In this document: positions 10,512-19,401 of the stretch, one piece after another
How the letters are laid out: the number at the start of each line of letters is the position of its first letter
How positions within the stretch are numbered: position 1 is the first letter of the stretch
Origin: Methylophaga sp. OBS1
GTDB taxonomy: Bacteria > Pseudomonadota > Gammaproteobacteria > Nitrosococcales > Methylophagaceae
Direction of reading: 5' to 3'
Assembly: GCF_026319365.1 (NCBI RefSeq)
Contig: NZ_JAPDMS010000004.1
Coordinates: 1-64,000 of the forward strand
DNA: 64,000 bases
Translations under genes and position numbers: made by a program
The notes under the pieces: model-generated
The model's database searches: none
What the model was told of the DNA's origin: nothing
Seen by the model: only the letters and a program-made list of their open reading frames with translations

Positions 10512-10517
10512 TATAAT
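10512..10517 (+). promoter_or_regulatory. Consensus -10 element upstream of apt
   Basis: A perfect TATAAT lies 36 bases before the apt ATG. No good -35 hexamer stands at 16-18 bases spacing. Transcription from here would begin near 10524, only about 5 bases before the in-frame TTG at 10529. It therefore supports ATG 10553 as the apt start. Confidence 0.5.
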
Positions 10518-10552
10518 AAACGCCCACTTTGACTGGACTCAATGCAAGCCCG

Positions 10553-11068
10553 ATGGAAACTTTGAAAAACAAAATCCGCGATATCGTCGACTTTCCCAAG
10601 CCCGGAGTGGTGTTCAAAGATATCACACCGCTGGTCAAGGATTCGGCCACGCTCAGACACTGCGTTGATGCCTTAATCGCGCCCTATCGGGAAAGCAGGA
10701 TAAATGCTGTTGCCGGCATGGAGGCGCGGGGGTTTATCTTCGGATCGCTGGCGGCCTGGGAACTGGGCGTCGGCTTTATTCCGCTTCGCAAACCCGGCAA
10801 ACTGCCTTACGACGTTCAGCGCGTCGATTATGATCTGGAATATGGCAATGCCTCGCTGGAAGCGCATATCGATGCGATCAGCCCCGGTGATCGCATTTTG
10901 CTGATCGACGATGTGCTCGCTACTGGCGGCACCGCCAGGGCCAGCTGTGAACTGGTGGAAAAGCTGGGCGGTGAAGTCATCGCCTGTGCCTTTGTGATGG
11001 AACTGACTTTTCTGCATGGTCGTGAGCAACTGACCTCCTACCCTTTGCATTCATTAATACAATACTGA
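10553..11068 (+). CDS. apt: Adenine phosphoribosyltransferase
   Basis: Apt salvages adenine by joining it to PRPP, giving AMP, in the cytoplasm. The PRPP-binding motif is ILLIDDVLATGGTA, and the family blocks DFPKPGVVFKDITPL, GMEARGFIFG and RKPGKLPYD are all present. The chosen ATG gives 171 residues, slightly shorter than E. coli Apt (183). An in-frame TTG at 10529 would add eight unconserved residues and falls almost at the predicted transcript start. The gene ends in TGATG, overlapping the ATG of motY by one base, so the two are co-translated. Confidence 0.96.
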   Translation: METLKNKIRDIVDFPKPGVVFKDITPLVKDSATLRHCVDALIAPYRESRINAVAGMEARGFIFGSLAAWELGVGFIPLRKPGKLPYDVQRVDYDLEYGNASLEAHIDAISPGDRILLIDDVLATGGTARASCELVEKLGGEVIACAFVMELTFLHGREQLTSYPLHSLIQY

Positions 11069-11916
11069 TGAAAAAAATCCTGTTTTTACTCAGCTGCTTG
11101 CTCACTCAGCCCCTGCTTGCCGAGCAGTTCCAGGCGCCCGTCACCGATACCCGCTGGCAGGTTGTCGAATCCCCCCTGGAATGTTCGTTGACTCAGGAGA
11201 TTCCGGGATTTGGTCATGGCGGCTTTTATCGCCGTAATGGTGCTTCTCTGAAACTGGTCTTCAACACGCTGTCCCAGCCTGCCCAAGACGGGGAAGTGAG
11301 CTTTCAAATCGCACCGGCGCCCTGGCAGAACAGTGATGAAGTTGACATCCTGACCAGTCTGCCGACCGACACGGGTCAAAGCCGTTTCCAGATCGAGGGC
11401 AGTGTCGCCCTGGAGGCCCTTGCTCAGTTGCAGGAAGGTCGCTTCCCGATGATTGAATATCGCTCGCAATCCTTTTCCAGAGACATTCGGGTCATGCTGT
11501 CGACAATCAGACTCAATGATTCACTGCCCGCTTTTCAGCAATGTCTGCAAAGCCTGCACCCGGACAGTTTCGAGGAAGTAAATAAACTCACCGTGTATTT
11601 CCCGCTCGGCAAAGCCACGCTGGATGCTGCCAGCAAAAAAGCACTGGACCGACTGGCTGGTTACGTCAAACTGGATGACAGCATCCGCCAGATCCGCATC
11701 AGCAGCCATACAGACAATTACGGTCGGAAACGGGTGAATGAACCTTTGTCTGATGCCCGGGCCCACGCCGTCAAAACATACCTCCAGGCAGAGCATGAGA
11801 TCCCGGCAGAACTGATTCGGGTCGAATCCCATGTTGATCATAAACCGGCCGCCAGCAATAAAACCGCAGACGGCCGTGCCCGTAACCGACGTGCTGAAAT
11901 TACCCTGCTTCGCTAA
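11068..11916 (+). CDS. motY: Flagellar motor T-ring protein MotY homologue (OmpA-like C-terminus)
   Basis: A 282-residue secreted protein with signal peptide (cleavage about residue 18, after LLA). The N-terminal domain has the MotY pattern: a tryptophan near the start, then SPLECSLTQEIPGFGHGGF, matching the region that contacts the flagellar basal body. The C-terminal 100 residues are an OmpA-type peptidoglycan-binding domain (VYFPLGKATLD, SHTDNYGRKRVNEPLSDARA, GRARNRRAEI). In Vibrio and Pseudomonas MotY builds the T ring that recruits stator units. No other motility gene is near. The call rests on the N-terminal similarity; a generic OmpA-family protein is the alternative. Confidence 0.75.
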   Translation: MKKILFLLSCLLTQPLLAEQFQAPVTDTRWQVVESPLECSLTQEIPGFGHGGFYRRNGASLKLVFNTLSQPAQDGEVSFQIAPAPWQNSDEVDILTSLPTDTGQSRFQIEGSVALEALAQLQEGRFPMIEYRSQSFSRDIRVMLSTIRLNDSLPAFQQCLQSLHPDSFEEVNKLTVYFPLGKATLDAASKKALDRLAGYVKLDDSIRQIRISSHTDNYGRKRVNEPLSDARAHAVKTYLQAEHEIPAELIRVESHVDHKPAASNKTADGRARNRRAEITLLR

Positions 11917-11996
11917 GATTCCCTCTTTCCGCTGGTGACATTTAATGTCACCATTGCAGACTGTTTTAATAACGCTCGTATGAGCCAGGGTAAGGA

Positions 11997-13874
11997 ATGA
12001 ATCAGGAAGCCGTCGTCGCGCTGTCAGTTATCGGAATCGTTGCCATCCTCTGTCAGTGGTTTGCCTGGTGGATAAAACTTCCCGCCATTGTTTTCCTGCT
12101 GATTGCAGGTATCGTGCTGGGTCCGCTTACAGGCTGGCTGAATCCTGAAGCGCTGTTCGGTGATCTGCTGTTCCCCATGGTGTCACTGGCCGTCGCTGTA
12201 ATCCTGTTTGAAGGGAGCCTAACGCTCAAATTCGAGGACATACGCGGGCTGCAGCGTGTAGTCCGCAACATCCTCACCGTCGGCGTACTCATCACCTGGA
12301 GTCTTATCGCCGTTGCCACGCATTTACTGCTGGATTTTTCCTGGGGCTTATCGATCCTGTTCGGCGCGATCATGGTCGTCACCGGGCCCACGGTCATTGT
12401 GCCCATGCTTCGAACTGTCCGGCCCAATACCAAAATTTCCAACATACTGCGCTGGGAAGGCATCGTCATTGACCCGCTGGGCGCGATTCTGGCGGTACTG
12501 GTGTTTGAAGTCCTGCTGTCGATTCAACTGCAGGGCCATGTCTCGGTCGGCCACACCGTTTATATGTTTGCCAAAACCCTGGCCGTCGGTCTGGGGATCG
12601 GTGCTGTGGCGGGTTATCTGTTCGGCATTGTGCTGCGTCGTCACTGGTTACCGGAATATCTACACAACGTCAGTACCCTGGCGCTGGTATTCGGCACCTT
12701 CGCGATTTCCAATGAAATTTCGGAAGAATCCGGTCTGCTGACCGTGACCATTCTCGGTATCTGGCTCGCGAACATGAAAAACGTGTCAGTGGAGAACATC
12801 CTCGACTTTAAAGAGGACCTCAGTATCCTGCTGATTTCCGGTCTGTTTATTTTGCTGGCAGCCAGGCTCAACTTCGATTCTTTCACGCAACTGGGTATGG
12901 GCGCGGTTCTGCTGTTTCTGTTTATCCAGTTTATCGCCCGGCCGGTTAAAGTTTTCCTGTCGACCATCGGCTCTGATTTGAGCTGGCAGGAAAAAGCCAT
13001 GATCAGCTGGATTGGCCCCCGCGGTATCGTAGCGGCAGCGGTGACAGCCCTGTTTGCCCTGCGTCTGCAGGATATCGGCATGGAAAACGCCGACCTGCTG
13101 GTGCCTCTGGCTTTTGCCATCATTATCGGCACGGTGCTGGTTCAGGGCTCTACCGCCAAGTTTATTGCCAAGCGACTGGGTGTTGCTGAACCGGAAGACA
13201 GCGGTTTTCTTATTGTCGGTGCGAATCCAGTGGCAAGAACGGTAGCCAAGGCCCTGAATGATAATGGCTTTCGCACCCGCCTGACTGATGGCAGCTGGAC
13301 CAATGTGAAAGAAGCCCGCATGAACGGTCTCGATACTTATTATGGTAATGCCGTCTCCGAACATGCCGACCGTCATCTGGATTTAATCGGTCTTGGCGGT
13401 GTGCTGTCACTCACGCCACAGAGTGAACTCAATGCCCTGGCCGGCTTACGTTACAAATCAGAATTCGGCAGCAATCAGGTTTACTTTCTGTCTACCGAGA
13501 AAGAAAAATCCAAGGAGCGCAGTGAGGCTAAATCCCGTAAAGCCATCAGCCATGACTCCCATGTGCTGTTCGGCAGTGAGGTCACCTACGCCAAGCTGGC
13601 CAGCCTGCTCTCCCGTGGCGCCAAGCTCAAGCAGACCAAGCTCACCGAAAACTTCAGCTTTGAAGACTACCTGCAACAGCATGGTCGTCGGGTGACGCCG
13701 CTGTTTGCTTTTAACCCGCGTCGTCGCCTGCGCTTCTTTACTGCGGCTGCCTCACCTAAACCGGAAACCGGCTGGACAGTGGTCTCACTGGTTCAGGATG
13801 ATGCTGATCCGACCCAGACCGAGGGACCGACGAATGAAAATGGCAATCTGGACGAAAACCGTTTGCCCAGTTGA
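11997..13874 (+). CDS. CPA1-family sodium/proton antiporter with C-terminal RCK-like domain
   Basis: A 625-residue inner-membrane antiporter. About 12 hydrophobic segments span residues 1-395, with the family's ion-path residues seen in GPTVIVPML, GIVIDPLGAIL and WIGPRGIVAAAV. From about residue 400 a Rossmann-like domain follows (GFLIVGANPVARTVAKAL...), resembling a TrkA/RCK nucleotide-binding module, which suggests gating by a nucleotide or ion. It probably exports Na+ or K+ in exchange for protons. AAGGA precedes the ATG. A strong hairpin follows the stop codon at 13890-13927. Substrate is inferred only from family membership. Confidence 0.88.
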   Translation: MNQEAVVALSVIGIVAILCQWFAWWIKLPAIVFLLIAGIVLGPLTGWLNPEALFGDLLFPMVSLAVAVILFEGSLTLKFEDIRGLQRVVRNILTVGVLITWSLIAVATHLLLDFSWGLSILFGAIMVVTGPTVIVPMLRTVRPNTKISNILRWEGIVIDPLGAILAVLVFEVLLSIQLQGHVSVGHTVYMFAKTLAVGLGIGAVAGYLFGIVLRRHWLPEYLHNVSTLALVFGTFAISNEISEESGLLTVTILGIWLANMKNVSVENILDFKEDLSILLISGLFILLAARLNFDSFTQLGMGAVLLFLFIQFIARPVKVFLSTIGSDLSWQEKAMISWIGPRGIVAAAVTALFALRLQDIGMENADLLVPLAFAIIIGTVLVQGSTAKFIAKRLGVAEPEDSGFLIVGANPVARTVAKALNDNGFRTRLTDGSWTNVKEARMNGLDTYYGNAVSEHADRHLDLIGLGGVLSLTPQSELNALAGLRYKSEFGSNQVYFLSTEKEKSKERSEAKSRKAISHDSHVLFGSEVTYAKLASLLSRGAKLKQTKLTENFSFEDYLQQHGRRVTPLFAFNPRRRLRFFTAAASPKPETGWTVVSLVQDDADPTQTEGPTNENGNLDENRLPS

Positions 13875-13889
13875 TTAAAATAAAGCAAT

Positions 13890-13927
13890 TCTGCCTGTGT
13901 CCGATAACCCTATCGGACACAGGCAGG
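13890..13927. other. Perfect 16-bp hairpin between the antiporter and the next gene
   Basis: CTGCCTGTGTCCGATA (13891-13906) is exactly complementary to the sequence at 13911-13926, leaving a four-base loop. No T-tract follows on the plus strand, so it is not a classical terminator in that direction; on the minus strand the flank is only loosely T-rich. It ends 14 bases before the next ATG and takes in part of the weak ribosome-binding site, so an effect on translation or on mRNA stability is possible. Confidence 0.75.
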
Positions 13928-13940
13928 ACAGATTAGAACC

Positions 13941-14642
13941 ATGGCAGAAAAAAGCGAAGAAGACATTCTGGAAGAAGGTAAAGCAGAACCCGAAGCCAAG
14001 AAAAAAGGCTTATCGACCTCTTTACTGATTAAAATTGCAGCCGGGCTTGGGCTACTGCTAGTTGCCCTGATTGTCAGCTATTTTTTCCTGTCCAAATCAG
14101 CGGATATCGATCCAGAGACGACAGAAGATACTGCGCAGACAGAGTCTGACGCAGCCTCTGATCCGGCCGCCGAAACCGCTGAAGAGACATCAGAGGACAC
14201 TACCCAAGAAGAGACCATTGCCCTGCCTGAAGTGCCCGCGACTGACACTGATGAATCAGACAACACTGATAATCCGGCCAGTGAAATAAATCCGGCCGTG
14301 GGCATGGCAGCGACCGGCGCTGCGGCAGTCACGAACCCGGTGACACAGCCTTCCTCAAAAATTCTGTCTGAGTTGGTCGCGCTACAACAGCAACTCGCCA
14401 ACATGCAGGATGAAAATCAAACCCTGATTAAACGTATCGAAGAGCTGGCTAAAGAGAATGAGGCTTTGAAATCCAGAACCCGTCAGGTCGATAACACCAA
14501 TCCCGATGCCGTGATTAATGATGATCGACTGGTCAACAGCGATGAAATCCCGAATTACTATCGAGGGAATGGTTCAAGCGCGCCACAACCCGAACTTGAA
14601 CCCAAATGGGGTGAATTTGAGGAGTACAACAACGGCAGCTGA
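13941..14642 (+). CDS. Membrane-anchored acidic protein with coiled coil, function unknown
   Basis: I do not recognise this 233-residue protein. It has a short charged N-terminus, one transmembrane helix (about residues 29-51), then some 70 residues very rich in Asp, Glu, Thr, Ser and Ala that look disordered. A heptad-like coiled coil follows (about 138-180: SELVALQQQLANMQDENQ...), and the tail is acidic. The topology suggests a periplasmic coiled coil tethered to the inner membrane. The general plan recalls cell-envelope scaffold or division-associated proteins, but that is only a resemblance. It follows the antiporter behind a 16-bp hairpin and converges with the thiD-thiE fusion gene, leaving only 2 bases between stops. 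Confidence 0.7.
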   Translation: MAEKSEEDILEEGKAEPEAKKKGLSTSLLIKIAAGLGLLLVALIVSYFFLSKSADIDPETTEDTAQTESDAASDPAAETAEETSEDTTQEETIALPEVPATDTDESDNTDNPASEINPAVGMAATGAAAVTNPVTQPSSKILSELVALQQQLANMQDENQTLIKRIEELAKENEALKSRTRQVDNTNPDAVINDDRLVNSDEIPNYYRGNGSSAPQPELEPKWGEFEEYNNGS

Positions 14643-14644
14643 GC

Positions 14645-16096
14645 TTACTGCCAGAGTGCCAGCAACTCACGTGTCACAGCGCGGTAATCCTCGGCCAGTG
14701 TAATCGCTGTGATCATCGCAACCGAGCCCACACCGGTCGGTTTTAACTCCTGTGCCCGCTGATGATTGATACCGCCAATGGCGACCACCGGATAGCGATC
14801 ACTGAGAATATCCACCCACTGCTGAAGACGTTCAATGCCCTGTGGTGAAAACGGCATTTGCTTACTGGTCGTTTCATAAATCGGCCCCAGCGCGATATAA
14901 CTCGGGTTCACGGCCAAAGCTCTGGCCAGTTCCCAGTAGGAATGCGTCGAGATACCCAGCCTCAGTCCTGCCTCAGCAATGGTTTGCAGGTTGGCATCAT
15001 GCAGGTCTTCCTGCCCCAGATGCACGCCATAGGCCCCAGACTCAATCGCCATCTGCCAGTGGTCGTTGACAAAAAAGCTCACCGGGTTGCCATTCAAGTG
15101 TGACAAAGCGTCTTCAATTTGCTGCCGGGTTTCAGTTTCATCACGGTCTTTGACGCGCAATTGAATAGTCTCAATTCCCTCATCCACCAGCTTCTTAATC
15201 CAGTCACTGTTATCAACCACCGGATAAATACCCAGTCGTGGCGGACAGGCCGGGAATTCAAATTGTTTACCAATGAGTTCCGGCTGGTAACAAAGTTTGG
15301 GTATGTCCGCCAGTTGCATGGCCTCACGACTATGGGCGATAAGCTGATATGGGCCAACCGTGTCTGCCAGACGAATACCCCGAGATACGTAGGCCTTGGC
15401 CAGGATGACCGCATCACGCATATCCTGACCGGCAGCTAGGTGTGCTGCAATTGATGAAGCCAGCACGCAACCGGTCCCTCGGACCTGCTTGTTGTGCTTG
15501 TCCTGATAGCAGTAAAACTCGGCTTCTTCATAAACGAAATAGTCCGTAGCAAATTCGCTGTCCCGGTGGCCGCCTTTCACGAGGCAGGCGTTGAGTCCGG
15601 CTTTGCGAAGTTCGCGAGCGCCCAGCTCTACGGAGTCTGAGGTGCCGGTCAAAACATGTAACTCCGGCAGGTTGGGGGTCAATAAAGTGATTTTTGGCAG
15701 AAGCTCTACTCTGATAAAAGCCTGCACATCGGTGGGCACCGACTGACCACCACTGCTGCTGGCCAACACCGGGTCAAGTACTACCGGTATATCACCCAGC
15801 TTTTCCAGTATTGCTTTAATAGCTCGGCCTATCTGGAGACTGGGGATCAGGCCAATTTTGACGGCGGCAATCTCAAAATCGGCCCGGCAATTTTCGAACT
15901 GCGCCATCAGTTGGTCTGGAGTGACCGCGCCCAGTGCTGTCAGACCGGCTGAAGTCTGTTCGGTCATCGCCGTGACCAAGGGCAATGCATGACCGTCATG
16001 ATGCTGAACCGTGGTGATATCGGCTGCAATACCGGCACAGCCCTGAGGGTCCAGGCCACCAATCAATAAAACTGCAGGTTTAGTTTGTTTAGTCAT
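14645..16096 (-). CDS. thiDE: Fused HMP-phosphate kinase / thiamine-phosphate synthase (ThiD-ThiE)
   Basis: A 483-residue fusion. Residues 1 to about 270 form a ribokinase-fold ThiD domain that phosphorylates hydroxymethylpyrimidine phosphate, with the anion-hole motif GTGCVLASSIAAHLAAG; its N-terminal motif reads GGLDPQGCAGIAADI, a variant of the usual SDPSGGAGIQAD. Residues from about 285 form ThiE, which joins HMP diphosphate to thiazole phosphate: IQLRVKDRD, FVNDHWQMAIESGAYGVHLGQEDL, GISTHSYWEL, LGPIYETTSK and VAIGGI are all present. It is on the same strand as thiC-thiO-thiS-thiG but 1.19 kb behind thiG, separated by a tandem repeat array, so co-transcription is uncertain. Confidence 0.93.
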   Translation of the reverse strand: MTKQTKPAVLLIGGLDPQGCAGIAADITTVQHHDGHALPLVTAMTEQTSAGLTALGAVTPDQLMAQFENCRADFEIAAVKIGLIPSLQIGRAIKAILEKLGDIPVVLDPVLASSSGGQSVPTDVQAFIRVELLPKITLLTPNLPELHVLTGTSDSVELGARELRKAGLNACLVKGGHRDSEFATDYFVYEEAEFYCYQDKHNKQVRGTGCVLASSIAAHLAAGQDMRDAVILAKAYVSRGIRLADTVGPYQLIAHSREAMQLADIPKLCYQPELIGKQFEFPACPPRLGIYPVVDNSDWIKKLVDEGIETIQLRVKDRDETETRQQIEDALSHLNGNPVSFFVNDHWQMAIESGAYGVHLGQEDLHDANLQTIAEAGLRLGISTHSYWELARALAVNPSYIALGPIYETTSKQMPFSPQGIERLQQWVDILSDRYPVVAIGGINHQRAQELKPTGVGSVAMITAITLAEDYRAVTRELLALWQ

Positions 16097-16151
16097 TAAT
16101 TGTTTCTGTTAATGGGTCTTGCTTATCTGATTACCTAGAAATACTAGAGAC

Positions 16152-17255
16152 CGTCATCGCGAGGCCCATAGGCCGAAGCGATCCAGGCCCCAGCCTTGAA
16201 AAGCGCTCTGGACTAGATTGCTTCGTCGTACCTCCTCGCAATGACGGCTAAGGAACGGGTTCCTATCCAGTACGCTCACTAAAACTCAGATCCCATCATC
16301 GCGAGGCCACAGGCCGTGGCGATCCAGGCCCAAGCCCTGAAATATGCACCGGACTGGATTGCTTCGTCGTGCCTCCTCGCAATGAAGGCTAAGGAACGGG
16401 TTACTATCCATTTCACTCACTAAAACTCAAACCTGTCATCGCGAGGCCCCTAGGCCGCGGCGATCCAGGCCCCAGTCCTGAAAAACGCACCGGACTGGAT
16501 TGCTTCGTCGTACCTCCTCGCAATGACGGGTCAATATGAATCCGGTTACTAACCAATACGCTCAATAAACTCAAATCTTGTCATTGCGAGGCCGATAGGC
16601 CGCGGCAATCCAGGCCCCAGCCTTGAAAAGCGCACCGGACTGGATTGCTTCGTCGTACCTCCTCGCAAGGACGGCTCTAATACTGGTTACTATCCAGTCC
16701 ACTCGTTAAAACTCAAACCTGTCATCGCGAGGTCACAGGGCGAGGCGACCCAGGCCCATGCCCTGAAATGCGCGCCGGACTGGATTGCTTCGTCGTAACC
16801 TCCTCGCAATGACGATTCTTAAGCGAGGCTATATCCACAACGCATAGGATTCACATCACACTTTCAAACCTTTCCTAACCTGTCATTGCGAGGCCGATAG
16901 GCCGTGGCGATCCAGTCCCAGCCCTGAAAAGCGCACCGGGCTGGATTGCTTCGTCGTGCCTCCTCGCAATGACGGCTATGGAACTGGTTACTATCCAGTA
17001 CTAGCACTAAACTCAAATCCCGTCATCGCGAGTCAACAGGCCGTAGCGATCCAGACCCCAGCCCTGAAAAGCGCGCTGGACTGGATTGCTTCGTCGTGAC
17101 TCCTTGCAATGACGGACCTGAAACTGGTTACTATCCATTACTAGCACTAAACTCAAATCCCGTCATCGCGAGGCCGTTAGGCCGTGGCGATCCAGACCCC
17201 AGCCCTGAAATGCGCACCAGACTGGATTGCTTCGTCGTGCCTCCTCGCAATGACG
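16152..17255. repeat. Eight-copy tandem array of a ~95-bp palindromic repeat (period ~140 bp)
   Basis: Eight copies begin at 16152, 16294, 16435, 16580, 16721, 16882, 17021 and 17161. Each starts with CGTCATCGCGAGGCC or a close variant and ends with CCTCCTCGCAATGACGG, so the ends are complementary; the middle holds CGATCCAGGCCCCAG and GGACTGGATTGCTTCGTCG. The ~45-bp linkers are also conserved (GGTTACTATCCAGT, ACTAAAACTCAAA), so the repeated unit is core plus linker. Spacing is 139-145 bp except 161 bp between copies 5 and 6. Single related cores occur at 51709-51746 and 55269-55308. The array lies between thiG and thiDE and encodes no credible protein. Confidence 0.95.
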
Positions 17256-17287
17256 TTTTGAGACCAGTGAGTGTCAATCCTGCTCCT

Positions 17288-18082
17288 CTAATCCTGCTGC
17301 CAAATCGGCTGATCAAGGGTCGGTGTACTCGGTTTCGCATTATCCCGCTTAGGCATAATCCCGGCTTCATAAGCCAGGCGACCCGCATTAATGGCATCGA
17401 CAAAGGCGTAAGCCATGGTTTCCGGTTCCAACGCTTCAGCAATGGCCGTGTTTAAAAGAATCCCATCAAAGCCCAGTTCCATCGCCTGCACCGCATCCGA
17501 GGGCTTGCCGATACCGGCATCGACCAGCAGAGTGAGTTCAGGCAAGCGCTCACGCAGGGTTTTCAGCGCATAAGGGTTCAGCAAACCCTGTCCGGTGCCA
17601 ATCGGCGCGCCCCAGGGCATTAGCACTTCACAACCCAGTTCAGCCAGTTTCTGACACAGCACCAGGTCGTCTGTGGTGTAGGGAAAGACTTTAAAGCCAT
17701 CTTCAATCAGAATTTTGGTGGCTTCCACCAGCGCAAAAGGATCCGGCTGCAGGTTGTAACTGTCGCCCATCACTTCCAGCTTCACCCAGTCGGTATCAAA
17801 CAGCTCCCGTGCCATATGCGCGGTTTTCACTGCTTCTTTGACGCTGTAGCAGCCGGCGGTATTAGGCAGCAGGTGGCAGTTCAGATCTTCAATCATCTGC
17901 CAGAACTGTTCGCCGCTGTTGGCCTGATTGGCGGACTGACGACGTAGCGAAACGGTAATGACCTCGGCCCGTGATGCACGAATCGCATCGACCATGACTT
18001 TGGGGGAAGGATACAGGGCGGTGCCGATAAATAGACGGCTGCCCAGTTCCTGACCATAGACTGTCCAGTTAGATGCTTTCAT
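17288..18082 (-). CDS. thiG: Thiazole synthase
   Basis: ThiG builds the thiazole phosphate of thiamine from DXP, dehydroglycine and the sulfur on ThiS thiocarboxylate. At 264 residues it shows the family pattern: [32 protein letters not shown], the Schiff-base lysine K101 in WVKLEVMGD, then [14 protein letters not shown] and [11 protein letters not shown]. It starts eight bases after thiS, with GGAGG inside the end of thiS (the codons for its final glycines) near the ribosome-binding position. The dehydroglycine would come from ThiO, encoded two genes upstream. The tandem repeat array begins about 30 bases after its stop. Confidence 0.97.
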   Translation of the reverse strand: MKASNWTVYGQELGSRLFIGTALYPSPKVMVDAIRASRAEVITVSLRRQSANQANSGEQFWQMIEDLNCHLLPNTAGCYSVKEAVKTAHMARELFDTDWVKLEVMGDSYNLQPDPFALVEATKILIEDGFKVFPYTTDDLVLCQKLAELGCEVLMPWGAPIGTGQGLLNPYALKTLRERLPELTLLVDAGIGKPSDAVQAMELGFDGILLNTAIAEALEPETMAYAFVDAINAGRLAYEAGIMPKRDNAKPSTPTLDQPIWQQD

Positions 18083-18090
18083 CGTCGCTC

Positions 18091-18303
18091 CTAACCTCCG
18101 CTGATGGGAGACATAATTTCGATCTGGTCACCGGCCTGAATAGCATGCTGGTCCCAGTTTGATTTCGGTACCACTTCATCATTGATGACGACAATAAACC
18201 GCCCGGCAACTGATTGACTCTCAAGAAAAGCCGAGACGGTCTGTGGTGGCTCAATCGCCAGTGTTTCACCGTTGAACTCAATCTGTTGTTGATTAGATGT
18301 CAT
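18091..18303 (-). CDS. thiS: Sulfur carrier protein ThiS
   Basis: A 70-residue ubiquitin-fold protein that ends in Gly-Gly (SPISGG), the C-terminus that is adenylated and converted to a thiocarboxylate to carry sulfur to ThiG. Other visible family positions are the N-terminal FNGE turn, the central [10 protein letters not shown] strand and the [12 protein letters not shown] end. Its start overlaps the end of thiO by 11 bases and it is followed at once by thiG. A second 70-residue frame over the same bases (18069-18281) is a shadow. No thiF adenylyltransferase gene lies in the operon. Confidence 0.96.
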   Translation of the reverse strand: MTSNQQQIEFNGETLAIEPPQTVSAFLESQSVAGRFIVVINDEVVPKSNWDQHAIQAGDQIEIMSPISGG

Positions 18304-19372
18304 ATAACTCTCCGAAATGCACCTGCTCCCGCTGCCCCGCCAGAAGCTGAGTCAGGTCCTCAACCACGGCAGGACCAAACAGATAACCATGGCGATAGAA
18401 ACCGTTCACAATATAGCCCCAGTCAGTGCGTTTGATGGTCGGCATATTATCCGGCAGGCCCGGACGACAATGCGCGGTCATCTCCACAATGCGGGCTTCA
18501 GCAAAGCCCTTATGCAGGCTGTAGAGGGCTGACATTAACTCCAGACCACTTCGCACCGTAATCGGTGAACGATCATCACTCTCTATCACTGTCGCACCCA
18601 GCACATATTCATTGTTAGGGCGTGGCGCCAGATAAAACGGATAACGCGGGTGCATCAAACGAATCGCATGTTTGAAGTTCACCTCCGGCGCCTGTACCCG
18701 AATGACTTCACCACGCACGCTACGCAGATTATTCAGGTTGTCTTTACCACCGTTGCCACGGCAATCAATGACCGCATCAAATTGCTCGGCTTTGCAGTTG
18801 AGATACTCCTGACAGAGCCGGTCAATTTCAGCCTGATTGAGTTCACCAATATCGTTGGTCTGCACCCAGTCGCATTCTTTTTCGAGCAGCGCCGTTAACT
18901 GCCGATAAAGCTGGCGGTTATCGATACAGGACTCCTGCTCGAACCACATCGCCTGCGAAAAGTTATCTGCCAGTTCCGGCTCACGCGCCTGCAGCCCCTG
19001 ACGATCCAACAGCTGAAAGTCAGAGGCATCCAGCACATGCGATGCCCGCCGCTGGAATCTGGCCATATCAGCCTGATCCCCGGCATGAGCCACTACCAGC
19101 GTGCCTTCATCCTGGTAGTACACCGGCTCGGTAAGATCTTTCAGCCACTGCGGCCACAAAGCATAAGAGCGTAAACCCACGGTTTTTACCATGGGCTCAG
19201 CGCTAATCGCCTCCGTGGCAGGAGCCACCATCGATGCCGCGACATAACCGGCACTGTCACTCCCCTGCTTATCATCTTTCGACAGGAGTGCAACCTGATG
19301 GCCGGCCTGAAGCAGACGCCAAGCTGTCAGGCGTCCGATCAGGCCACTTCCGATAATCAGATAACGATTCAT
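18293..19372 (-). CDS. thiO: Glycine oxidase ThiO
   Basis: A 359-residue flavoenzyme of the D-amino acid oxidase family that oxidises glycine to iminoacetate (dehydroglycine) for ThiG, using O2. The N-terminal FAD-binding motif is YLIIGSGLIGRLTAW, followed by SDSAGYVAASMVAP. Towards the C-terminus are HPRYPFYLAPR, YVLGATVIES and GLPDNMPTI, then NGFYRHGYLFGP, which fits the flavin-binding end of ThiO. Use of ThiO rather than the radical enzyme ThiH indicates aerobic thiazole synthesis. It lies between thiC and thiS; the 200-bp gap to thiC holds dispersed repeats. Confidence 0.92.
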   Translation of the reverse strand: MNRYLIIGSGLIGRLTAWRLLQAGHQVALLSKDDKQGSDSAGYVAASMVAPATEAISAEPMVKTVGLRSYALWPQWLKDLTEPVYYQDEGTLVVAHAGDQADMARFQRRASHVLDASDFQLLDRQGLQAREPELADNFSQAMWFEQESCIDNRQLYRQLTALLEKECDWVQTNDIGELNQAEIDRLCQEYLNCKAEQFDAVIDCRGNGGKDNLNNLRSVRGEVIRVQAPEVNFKHAIRLMHPRYPFYLAPRPNNEYVLGATVIESDDRSPITVRSGLELMSALYSLHKGFAEARIVEMTAHCRPGLPDNMPTIKRTDWGYIVNGFYRHGYLFGPAVVEDLTQLLAGQREQVHFGELYDI

Positions 19373-19401
19373 ATGTGCAATCTGTTCATTGAGGTTTGGT
19401 T

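Noticed and set aside
16152..17255. CRISPR array
   Set aside because: The units are ~95 bp and palindromic, and the segments between them are themselves conserved, so there are no unique spacers; no cas genes are present.
17096..17455. Open frames within and beside the repeat array (both strands)
   Set aside because: They arise from the repetitive sequence or run antisense into thiG and have no conserved content.
18069..18281. Second 70-codon frame overlapping thiS
   Set aside because: The overlapping frame 18091-18303 ends in the diagnostic Gly-Gly and fits the operon; the other has no ThiS features.
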